Origin: Bradysia coprophila
Taxonomy: Eukaryota > Arthropoda > Insecta > Diptera > Sciaridae
Direction of reading: 5' to 3'
Length of the DNA stretch: 64,000 nucleotides
Assembly: GCF_014529535.1 (NCBI RefSeq)
Contig: NW_023503608.1
Span: 2,604,001-2,668,000, forward strand
The notes under the pieces are model-generated. The model had not been told where the DNA came from. It saw nothing but the letters and a program-made list of their open reading frames with translations, and did not search any database. The stretch's first letter is position 1; each line of letters starts with the position of its first letter. The translations under genes and the position numbers were made by a program. Shown here in pieces: positions 36,762 through 46,500 of this stretch.

Positions 36762-37517
36762 TTACAGACGCCTTTTTGTCGTGGGTGTATGTTGCAAATG
36801 ACAATGTCTCACCAAGTATTTGTTGCTGTAAAATTTGACCGAACAAATTCCACAACGATACTGCGGACGAAGCCAATGTCTGACCCCTTTATGATGATTG
36901 TTTGTATGTGATATCAGTTCGCTGTTGGTTTCCCAGGTCTTCTTGCAATTACCACACTGATACTTTTCGGTGCCATAAAACAGCGGAAGATTATTTCGCA
37001 TCGGTGAGTGCCATTTCTTCTTGTTCATTATACAGCCTAGGTCATCGGTGTCGTCCAAAAAGTTGATTGGCGTACTTGTGATGAAGTTATCCATTTTTTC
37101 TTGGGTTGTCGATCCGTAGTTACAGCGAAATAGTTTTTTCAGCTGGAAAGATCGTTGTTGCTTCTTCTTTTTCGGTGATATTAGCGAGATTGTTGGCGAC
37201 TTCTTAGTGTCCGGACCGAAACGTAGCTCTCGACGAGCGGATAATGTTCTTCGACAAAGTTGGCTTTTGGTGCGGCGTATAGCTGCTGATGATGGCGAAC
37301 AAATTATTTGAGATTTGTTCGGTGTCTTCTTTAAAATGGACTTCAGTTTCGGTGACGATGGAACACTTTCTATGTGGATTGAGACCATGTCGTCATCGTT
37401 TGTATTAAAGGTGTTGAAAATGTCGCTTAAACCAGGCGAACACGAAATATAATGATGTGCAAACACCTTCTCGTCCTCTATCTTTTCTTCTTCATTCAAC
37501 ATTTTAAACGATGTCAT
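36762..37517 (-). CDS. Small C2H2 zinc-finger protein
   Basis: Single-exon frame of 251 aa, ATG at 37517 (another at 37502), stop TAA at 36762-36764. The first two-thirds is basic and unstructured (KSILKKTPNKSQ, RRTKSQLCRRTLSARRELRF, SPKKKKQQRSFQ), with an acidic N-terminus. Two C2H2 fingers sit at the C-terminus: YQCGNCKKTWETNSELISH and YRCGICSVKFYSNKYLVRH. Probably a nuclear DNA-binding protein; the family is not recognised. The stop codon overlaps a possible GTAAGG donor, so a spliced longer form cannot be excluded. It lies upstream of, and on the same strand as, nothing else nearby except the large zinc-finger gene 1.5 kb away. Confidence 0.75.
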   Translation of the reverse strand: MTSFKMLNEEEKIEDEKVFAHHYISCSPGLSDIFNTFNTNDDDMVSIHIESVPSSPKLKSILKKTPNKSQIICSPSSAAIRRTKSQLCRRTLSARRELRFGPDTKKSPTISLISPKKKKQQRSFQLKKLFRCNYGSTTQEKMDNFITSTPINFLDDTDDLGCIMNKKKWHSPMRNNLPLFYGTEKYQCGNCKKTWETNSELISHTNNHHKGVRHWLRPQYRCGICSVKFYSNKYLVRHCHLQHTPTTKRRL

Positions 37518-39030
37518 CGGGATATATAACTAAGAAATGGTTTTAAGTCAAGAATTCACAAACAAAATACCCAATCTGTTAAGTGACTGTCAATTCAACG
37601 TTTACTTTTGATTTGAATGCTCCTCTAACCGCTCATCTATTTGACATTTTTGACAATCTGTCAGATGAGAAGCGACACGTGAGACGTAAACTGCGTAAAC
37701 TGCAATAATTTGTTATATAAATAATTCTAAAGTGATCCACCGTATTTAAAAGATTTGAAAATTTGAAAAAGCGGTAAAGGACCTTCGACATCTCAAAGGA
37801 TATTTCCATAATCCAAATAACAGAAGATCGTCCTCTGCAAGGTTGCCACAAAAAGTGTCACTGCCATTGTGGCTTTCTTCTCAAATTTTTAATTTTCCGT
37901 TAGAGCAACGCACTACAAGCATCAGTGACCCTCGGAGCTGCCAAATAGGGTAATATTTTGTATGATTTTTTTTACACATTATTGCGGTGCCAAAATTTGT
38001 ATGACACACTGTCAGTTTCCAGGCCCGTACCTACCATCTGGTTATTATCACCGTTAATACATAATAAAATTTCATCTGTGCCAATCGACAAATTAATTAC
38101 CATACGGGCATTGTCCATCCTAAGATTCGTCTCTAGTTACGGGGCTGTCAGTTTCACTACTCTATATACTATAGAAGCTATAGATGCTTGAAGAGCAATT
38201 TTTCAAAAACGTGAACATGTGGGACATTCTGAAAAATGTACTGATTTGGACTCAGAAAATGTTGAAGCATTTCAGTGAAGCTGATTTTTAAGTTTGAAAA
38301 CGTTTTTAATTCGCCTTTATATGACTTCATATGAGGCTTAAAGTCAGAAACAATTATAGCATGGCAGAGTAAAATAAGCCTAGGGAGCCTAAGCCTCACC
38401 ATAGAGGAAGACATCCAACACAACAATAATACTTAATTTTCGTTTCTTTGGTATTTCTATGCGCTGCAAATTAACATTTATCATTAAGCCTTCAGTGGAT
38501 CAGAAAGGACAAAAAAATGGGGAAGATGGTGGAGAATGTAATTTTGAATTTAGTAAAATCAACGATAAATAAACTACGAAGGGATCATTAGAGTTGTAAT
38601 GGTATGTCTCAAATAAATTTTCGTAGATTCAATCTCAACGGATTTTCGTTATTTTTGTTTGAATGCCCATAAAAGAATGAATTTTCGAGTTTTTGTGTGC
38701 ATGGGCTTGGTCTATGCAATTTTCGCCCATATGATTTTCGAGCTATTATTTTTCCGGAATTAGGAGAATTCGAACGATTTTTAAAGTGAGAAAGTTTGAC
38801 CTGAAGAAACACGAGACCGCAAATGATGAAAATAATTCAATTTAAACAAGAACAGTTAGCTAATTAAATTTTTTGAAGTTAATGGATAATCGGTTCGCAT
38901 TTTATTTAGTATACCCGCCCGCTCACTTCTAAGTTAAGTTTTGTAAAAATTATTTCAGAACAATTTGTCAAAAGAAACGAACGGGAATAAAGTGAAAAGA
39001 TTTATTTCATCTCACAATCTTATTACTGAT
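37518..39030. other. Spacer with repeat block X copy 2
   Basis: No gene found. About 37905-37965 shares a short phrase (CAACGCACT, CAAGC, then CTGCCAAATAG) with about 51335-51385. The second half is block X copy 2 (38422-38965). Confidence 0.5.
38422..38965. repeat. Dispersed repeat block X, copy 2 (uninterrupted)
   Basis: Same sequence order as copy 1 at 34507, with scattered substitutions and small indels. It contains the uninterrupted site AAGTTAAGTTTTG at about 38932-38944 and so serves as the empty-site reference for the palindrome in copy 1. Direct orientation, about 3.9 kb apart. Unknown class. Confidence 0.75.
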
Positions 39031-41850
39031 TTATACAAAACCATGTCTGGATCGCTCATGCCCGCGACGACCCGAGGACTGTGCGAAAGTCATGTCACAA
39101 TATCGGCATGAATATTTCTTTTTATCATCGTGCAACGCCATGTGAACGCGCAACGAAACGGCTGACTTGAAGGTGTTGCTGCAAATTTTACACTTTTTGC
39201 GTACGTTATCGGTGTGAGTCTTTTGGTGTTTGCTGAAATTGTTACGAGTGTAAAACACTTTGTCACATTTGTCACACTGTAACGTTAGGTTCTCGTGAAC
39301 CTGTTTGTGAAAATTCAGTTTGCTCGTGGTGTAAAATGACTTTCCACACTCTTCGCAAACGAAATTCTTCTCGTTGGTGTGAGTCAAGAGATGCGTATCC
39401 AACGAATTCTTCAGTCGATACGATTTGTCACAAATGTTGCAACTGTATGAAGGAATCTTCGTGTGTGTTTGAATGTGTTTGTTAAAATTGCTTCGTTCCC
39501 GAAAAGTTCTGTCGCAGATCGAGCAAGTATGTAACGGATGATTTTCCGATGATACGACAGTTTCTGGATGTCGTTTCGTCCGATGGTTGATCATCGACCG
39601 ATTGCTCAAGAAGGTCATATGACAAATGTTGCAATTATTCCCTTCCGGAGACCTTCTCTTCTTTTTCTTGGTCGTGATGCTGATCGCTTGTTGACCGACT
39701 TTCTTCTTATATTTGGGATTTCTCACTATGGTTTCAGGATGAACCTTTGCACTGTGATTGATCATTGATCGCCAAGTCATAAACGTAGTATTGCACGTAA
39801 GGCAGTGTGTACTTCTTTCCGTAACACTAGCCGCCTTTGTTCCATCGTCTGCAGATTTTTTTTCGTGATCTTCGGCTTTGTGTGCAAACTTGGCATGTGT
39901 TTTTGCCACAAATGGTAGTCGAAACTTTAGAGGACACTGGAGACAAAGATACTTGAACTCGCTATTATGTCTAAGTTCGTTAATCGATGATTCTTCCGGT
40001 CCCATGTCTTGCGAATTTGTTTCAGGAAGCGCTGCTTCGCCTGCGTGTGTTTGCAAATGTTGATCCATACAAAGATGTCCCATTATTATTTCATTGCAAT
40101 ACAGGCACTGGTACTTGCACATTTCATCCAAATTTTCGTCAAGTTTGAAATTTTCGTACAAATGCTCCTTAAAACTGTGTGCGATAAAGGAATTGTCGTC
40201 ATTAAAATCAATCTTGCAAAATCTGCAAGTCAACGATCGACATTGGTATTCAGTCTCCGTGAATGCGTTGTGTTCTTTGGTAATGTGACGAGTTGCATTC
40301 CCACTCGAACTAAATGTCTGAGCACATATAGTGCATGAGTATGGCTGCACGTTGAAATGAGTAAGACGGTGCCGCATCAAGTATATTTCCGTTTCAAAAG
40401 ACTTGTCGCAATCAAAACATTTAAAGTTTTTCTTCTCCGGCATGAATATTATGCGATAGTGAATTGGATTCGAAAGCGGTACTTGTGCATATTCAACCGG
40501 CTTTAAAGTCGCTTTATGCTCAGTGATCTCATGTTTTCTTGCTTCATACGATCCGCATAAGGTTGTAGTGCAACTGAGGCAATTGTATAGAGATTCCGAG
40601 CGATTCGTTCGACTTCGAGCTCGTTCCGTAAACGTTCTACCGGTTGCAATTACGGCCGATGGCAATTCGTTGGGCAGCTCGTCATGGACATGATCATCTT
40701 TCAAATGAGCACGAACATCGGTCCATTTGTTGAATTGTTGGAAACAAAACCGACATTGGTAGTCGAAAGCCGTATCCATTATCGAGTTATTTCGATCACC
40801 GTCGTCTAAATGCATCATAAATGAGTGCGTCATAAATCCCAATAAACTGTTGTGGTCGACATTACAAAATCTACAGGACAATTTCGGGCCAACTCTTCGA
40901 TTGTGTACCTTTTTCATATGGGCATTGAAGGTGTTTAGTCGTTGAAAATTGGTCGGACATTCGGTGCAACTGAAGATTTTCAAACTGAAGTGACCGAAGG
41001 TGTGTTGCATGAATTCAATTCGTCCGGTAATTGTTTTATCGCAAAAGGTGCATATAGAATGCTTGCTCATTTTCTGGGTGGACGTTTCTTTAGGCTGAAT
41101 TGATTCAGGTGACTGAACGGTTCCTGCATCATCCTTATCCGTGCTTCCGTGAACAGTAGCCGTGTGATGCTTCAACGATTCGGCTGAGTGGAATTTTTCA
41201 CAACACGAAAAACACTTGACCGGCGGTGATGCTGGATGGAAATCTTTCAAATGTTGCTCGGATGAATGCGAATCATAGAATTCTGACGAACAGAGAGTAC
41301 ATTTCAGCGTGTAATGCGCTTTGATGGTATTTGTTCCATCGATTACACTCATCACTGGATCATTTCTGTGCTTTTGTGTCAAATGCTGCAGTAGTTTCGA
41401 ACATTTCTTAAAAAAACTGTGACAGTGCAGACATTTCCACTCAAAGAGACACTCCAAGTACGTTGAATTATCGTCCGGTCCTAACAATGGTTGTGGTATC
41501 TCAGCAGCGCTGTAGGTGTCATCCATTTCTTCACATTTCTCCTTATCCGAAATTTGCTTAATGTCACAGTCGACAAATACTTGTTCTAGTTGATTCGGAT
41601 CCGGATGCGAATCTTCATCAAAAGGTTCACATTTTATGACTGCAAATTCTGGCTGTTCATCGGTTCCGATGGGATTTTGTGAAGTGAAATGTATTTCGAT
41701 ATGAGCGAGTATGTCCTTAATGCTGTCCGAGTCGAATCCACAGTGGAAGCAGAGATAACAAATTCTGCCACCTTCTAATCGATAAATTTCAGCCGCTTTT
41801 GAAGATAGTTTTTTGATGGGATTTGTTGGTATAGTTGTAGTAGTTGCCAT
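39031..41850 (-). CDS. Large C2H2 zinc-finger protein, about 22 fingers
   Basis: Uninterrupted frame of 939 aa from ATG 41850 to stop 39031. I count about 22 C2H2 fingers from residue 30 to the end. Typical ones are YSCNICDKSYRLKNSLDTH, FVCEECGKSFYTTSKLNFH and YSCRYCDMTFAQSSGRRGH. The last six (TCSICDRTFRERSNFNKH onward) are closely packed with TGEKP-like short linkers (THTKIPSYSC, THTNEKNFVC). Those in the N-terminal half are spaced irregularly and more divergent. Acidic spacer segments separate the early fingers. No ZAD, BTB or SCAN domain is seen. Probably a sequence-specific nuclear regulator; target unknown. The long intronless frame contrasts with the ten-exon ZAD gene at 17-21 kb. Confidence 0.9.
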   Translation of the reverse strand: MATTTTIPTNPIKKLSSKAAEIYRLEGGRICYLCFHCGFDSDSIKDILAHIEIHFTSQNPIGTDEQPEFAVIKCEPFDEDSHPDPNQLEQVFVDCDIKQISDKEKCEEMDDTYSAAEIPQPLLGPDDNSTYLECLFEWKCLHCHSFFKKCSKLLQHLTQKHRNDPVMSVIDGTNTIKAHYTLKCTLCSSEFYDSHSSEQHLKDFHPASPPVKCFSCCEKFHSAESLKHHTATVHGSTDKDDAGTVQSPESIQPKETSTQKMSKHSICTFCDKTITGRIEFMQHTFGHFSLKIFSCTECPTNFQRLNTFNAHMKKVHNRRVGPKLSCRFCNVDHNSLLGFMTHSFMMHLDDGDRNNSIMDTAFDYQCRFCFQQFNKWTDVRAHLKDDHVHDELPNELPSAVIATGRTFTERARSRTNRSESLYNCLSCTTTLCGSYEARKHEITEHKATLKPVEYAQVPLSNPIHYRIIFMPEKKNFKCFDCDKSFETEIYLMRHRLTHFNVQPYSCTICAQTFSSSGNATRHITKEHNAFTETEYQCRSLTCRFCKIDFNDDNSFIAHSFKEHLYENFKLDENLDEMCKYQCLYCNEIIMGHLCMDQHLQTHAGEAALPETNSQDMGPEESSINELRHNSEFKYLCLQCPLKFRLPFVAKTHAKFAHKAEDHEKKSADDGTKAASVTERSTHCLTCNTTFMTWRSMINHSAKVHPETIVRNPKYKKKVGQQAISITTKKKKRRSPEGNNCNICHMTFLSNRSMINHRTKRHPETVVSSENHPLHTCSICDRTFRERSNFNKHIQTHTKIPSYSCNICDKSYRLKNSLDTHLLTHTNEKNFVCEECGKSFYTTSKLNFHKQVHENLTLQCDKCDKVFYTRNNFSKHQKTHTDNVRKKCKICSNTFKSAVSLRVHMALHDDKKKYSCRYCDMTFAQSSGRRGHERSRHGFV

Positions 41851-42270
41851 TTCTTTGGTCGACTAACTGAATGATCAAAAGAAAATGCGATTATGATTCA
41901 GTTATTTGAAACATGGAAGGTGTATCTATACCATCACTTGCCGCAAATCATATATAGATTGAACGAAAACTTATTTGTTTTAGTCTTTTCGATTCATGTC
42001 TTATGTTTTTTATTTATGTTTTTCTTTAAAAAAAACTGACATTAGCTTGACATAATGATGACCGCATAGCTACCAACATGAAACTGCAGTAATCATTATC
42101 TCCGCGAAAAATTTAATTTTCTTTTGTGTAAGCTTAATCAAATTGATATCTGGAAAAGTCCATAGTGAGCTATGTAATGATGTAGCGCTTGTGTTGCTGA
42201 GATCGACTATTATTATGCTGCGTTTTTTATTGTAATCCGATTTGTAGCATACGTTAAAACATAGTGCCAA

Positions 42271-42697
42271 CAAATGCAGCTTGTCGGATTTTGGCACCCT
42301 GGATTTTTGTAAAGGAGTCGGGAAACAACTTCAAAAAAAATTCTGAAAATCAAAGATAAAATTCGAAATTCGGCCAGCCGGAATTATCATCAGTGTGTTT
42401 ATGGATAACGCAGCAGTCAAAATCAGAAACGCAAAATTGCTTGTGTGTTTTTGGCTTTATGCTCATTGCTCATTTACGCAAATATATTTCAAAGCCCAAT
42501 TTTTCAACGATCGGATGACTTAACACATTGAAATTAATTGCGGCTTGCCCTAAACTTTACTTAAATAGTCGAGGAATGCCTCCAAATAAATTTCTTAAAA
42601 TCCAAAACTGAATTCTAGATTTTTAGAAATTTATTTGGAGGTATTCCACGACTATTTCAGTAAAGTCCAGGGTGCCGAAAGATGACAAGCCGCAATT
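42271..42697. repeat. Inverted-repeat element with GCGGCTTG ends
   Basis: The right end (TCCAGGGTGCCG, then GACAAGCCGCA) pairs with the left end at 42271 (TGCAGCTTGTC, then GGCACCCTGGA) and also with a second copy at about 42538. An inner inverted pair shares AATAAATTTCTTAAAATCC-like arms near 42587 and 42620, with TATTTGGAGG and its complement. Target duplication not evident. Probably a MITE with an internal repeat. Confidence 0.6.
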
Positions 42698-42762
42698 ATT
42701 TTGAATGTGTTAACTATGGTTAAGAAGGTTGTCAAAGAAGTAGACGACAAAAGTTAGTTTGA

Positions 42763-43290
42763 TATAGACAGTTATGATCAGAGCGAGAAAACCGAAGACT
42801 AGTGATTTTAACTTGCCTTGGGGTACTTGTCAAAATATCTTCTTCTCTTTCATCATAACACTATATAACAAAATATCAACAAGTCGTCCTTTTAAAGTTA
42901 ATAAAGAAGAGTAAGAATAAAGTATAAAGAGAAAGAATTATTTTAACAAGTACCCCAAGGCAAGTCATAATAAACTGTCCTCTCGCTCTCAACGTACCAC
43001 GTTGAAAGAGAAGCAAATACTTTGACAAGTACCCCAAGGCAGGTTATAATAACTAGTCTTCGGTTTTCTCGCTCTGATCATAACAAAGGCTGGAAACTGT
43101 GGGGAGGTCACGCAGACCGCAATTTTATTAGATACGCGGGAACACACCACGTCTGATGATTTTACATACATACAAAAAAAAATCACCACATCATCAACCG
43201 CCATGTTATCTTCAAGTGTGGTGTGTCACCCGCGTATCTGTATCTGCGTGACCTCCCCCAAATTTACAGCCTTGATCATAACAGTCTATA
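42763..43290. mobile_element. Long-TIR MITE containing a nested MITE
   Basis: Terminal inverted repeats of about 50 bp: TAGACAGTTATGATCAGAGC at the left, continuing GAGAAAACCGAAGACTAG, with the complement at the right. TA lies at each edge (possible mariner-type duplication). Inside are three copies of ACAAGTACCCCAAGGCA in two orientations. The right terminal repeat is interrupted by the family A element at 43085-43274. Confidence 0.7.
43085..43274. mobile_element. MITE family A copy, nested, with exact 8-bp duplication
   Basis: Ends AAAGGCTGGAAACTGTGG and the complement of CAAGGCTGTAAATTTGGG. ATCATAAC flanks both sides exactly (43077-43084, 43275-43282), and removing the element restores the host terminal repeat. 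The same family is at 5593-5787, with a partial copy near 60358-60430. Confidence 0.85.
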
Positions 43291-43521
43291 ACCAATCTCT
43301 GCATTTCAAAAAACGAAAAGCAAGCGGCTCTCTGTTTCTTTCCTCATACCCCTCATACCATTTTTTTCTGTATTGTTTTGACAATTTCACAACTGCTGTA
43401 AATTTCAAACAATAAGGACAATACAAAACAAAAAAAAAGTTCATTTTAAAATGTGTTTTTGTGTAACAACCAGAAAGAATCAAAAATTTTGAAACACAAT
43501 AGATAAAAGTTGATCTAAATC

Positions 43522-46500
43522 ATGTCAGAATTAGCTAACAAAATTATCGAAAACATCACGAACCCTGAAGACTTTTCGAAGGTACTATAATGTTGTTAAA
43601 GTTGAATTTACCGTTGGCTTATTTCTATCGGAAATATCTACAGGTGTTACGTGACGTCGCTATTGCCTTGAAAAGTAAAGGATTTTTCGACAATTCGAAC
43701 TGGAGCGACGAACTGCTCAAAAACTTTAAGGATGTCATTGATACTAAAGTTGACGATAGCATTTCCTGCATCACTGACAACGAACACGAAATTTCGAGTT
43801 CATTTATTACGGTAAGTGTAACGGTTTCATTTTTTCAGCGGGAATGTGTTGTGTGTTCCTACTTGTTAGTCTGCGATTTTGTATTGTCTGTCCAATAACA
43901 AGGGATCACGCGAATCAATTTAACTTATACGGTTGCAATAGTAGATGGACATCGTTTTGACTTATTAATCAATCAACGATAATGCACTGTACATTTCGGA
44001 CCCAAATCAGGCTCTTTCAGTGACCTCAAACTTTTACAGGACGAGTCTTCCAAATTCAATAAAAAGTCCAAAACAACAATTACCACCGGCTGTCAATCCA
44101 TTTTAAATGATGACATGTTTGAAGACAGCAATGATTCGTTCGAAATACCCGAAACACAGCCATTTCCTGCTATAGATCATCCGAACGATGATGAACTCGA
44201 TAGTGAAGGATTCATAACAATGCCAGACGATGGCTACGTAGCAAACGATTGCTCACAATCACAAGTCCTACTGCAAGGAGCAGAATTGGGGATGCAGACT
44301 CCGGTACCACCAGATTTTGATGATTCCGATACGGTTGACATGGAGATGTCAAAACTGCAGTGGGATGATTCCACAAAAGAGAATGACAAAAACAAGAGTG
44401 CATCAGTGACACCAGAATTGATGGATGTTGATTTAATGATGCAACAAGCGGCAGCCAAAAATGCCGATCTCAAACCAACGACAAGCGGCAATGCCTGCAC
44501 CAAACCAGCAAGAATGGAAAATGCTGATACCAGACCCGCGGAAAGCGACTCTATTGACGAAGATTTTGAAACACAGGACTTGGGTTTCGGCGCTACATTG
44601 GCAAAATCAATTCTTGAAGCGTTTGATTCTCCTCAATCGTTTGCGCCGTCGAAAGGACCTTCCAGCTTGGGACGGAATGAGGTAAGAATTTACTAGTGTT
44701 ATGTGTAATTGTAATTTTTGAGAAATTTATGTGAAGGAGCCGTCTAGTTTGGCGCAATTAATTGGGACCCCGTATGAATTTCACAAATAAAGGGTTGTGT
44801 TACACAATACTGAAATTTCAAACAATTTCGTGTAGTAGATCGTTACGTAGACTTGATGTGTGTCTGTCTCTCCTATACCTACATAACGTTTTTGCCTAAT
44901 GTCATGCCTATGAGAAAAGCTAACCTAAATTCTCGATTTTTAGACCAAGACCTCTCCAATTTGTAAGAGCGATAAGTTCTCTACACGTGAGCCATCAACT
45001 ATTGTGGAACGTGCTGACGATGGAGATCTTGGAATCGAAAAAATTGAACTCGATAACCGTGAAATATCAGCCAATGTTAAATGTGACATAAAGGAAGAAT
45101 TACAACGTGAAAAGAATCGTCCAGATGAGGAAGTAAGTACAGTTGAGTGCGTCTTTTGTGGATTCTATAAAAAAGTAATTTTCTCGTCAGGTCGGTGACG
45201 AAGCTAAAATATGTACAGATGGAAAAGCTACCAATGATGACAAAGCAGCTGAAGGTGTTCAGGCCGCTGAAGATGTTCAAGCTGCTGAAGATGTTCAACC
45301 TGCTGAAGATACCCGAGCTGCTAAAAGTGATGTACCAGTGGAGGTAATTATCTTGTTAGCTATTTGCTTGACCTTTTAGCCGACCATTCAATTTCTTCAT
45401 TTTATAGAATTTGGATCACTGCGATGACGAAATGCCGGAAACACAATTCTTTTTCAAGTCTGGCGACGACATTGAGGTTTTTTTTTAATGAGCTCAATAT
45501 GTCGTTGCCCAAATTAAAATGCTTGTTTTTGCAGAATCGCGCTGATATCGAAGTACCGGAAGACCAATTATTCAAAAAACCAGGTGAATTAGGTGCTGGT
45601 AAAATAACTGAGGTAAAACTAGGCATTTATTGCGGCAATTGGCTTGTTTAACGTTAACAATGCTTTGACGAGAATTCTATGTTCAAATTCCATTTTTACA
45701 GTCCAAACGTGTCAGCGATGTCATCAACGATGATGCCGACGACGTACACGAGAACTTAGAAGAAACACAGTTGTTCTTTAAGCCCAATGCTAGCTCTACC
45801 GAAGAAGATGATGATGCCTATGATGCGGAAACACAGCCATTAGAAGTTTTGGAGTATGTGTTCACTTTGTTCCCATTTAGTGATGATTTGATAGGATTGT
45901 AATCAAAACGCAAATTTTAAGGAGCAGTCCGAGCAACAAAAATGAAACCTCCCTGCCGGAGGATGGACCCAAGGACGATGGAAACAATAAACAGCTCGAT
46001 GTTATCAACGTCGATGTGGCCACCAATGAAATTTCAGAGGACTCCGAAGAACCAAAGTACGTTTTGTTGCCATGTTTTTGGATAATTCACGAAAAAACCG
46101 AACTATTATCACACAACGTAAAAACTACTCAATGACTACGACTCGTTTCTTTATCTTTGCAGACCTAAACAACGTAAGCGCAACAAATTAATTGAATCAT
46201 CCGACGAAGAGGACGATGCAGCTAATGGTATTGATTACGAGGCTCCCACGCAGAAATTTGTGACTCGAAAGTACGATGGAGCTGTAACCGATGGGGCAGA
46301 TCCAGATGCGCACACGCAGAGAACTGGTGACAATCCTGATCAGGCGCAAAAACCTCAAAATTCTGATGCGAAAGATGTTGGTGCCGATGATACTCATGCA
46401 GACAAATGCGATGAAAAAGATGGTGCTGCGGATTACGATGCTCATACGGAGATATTTGAAACGCGGAAGTACGTTAGAGAAGGCTTCAATAAACAGTGTG

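Larger units (their letters stand above)
41851..43521. other. Spacer with nested mobile elements
   Basis: Contains the 5' flank of the large zinc-finger gene, an inverted-repeat element at 42271-42697, and a larger element at 42763-43290 with a family A MITE inside its right terminal repeat. The promoter of the MDC1-like gene must lie in the last about 230 bp. No other gene. Confidence 0.5.
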
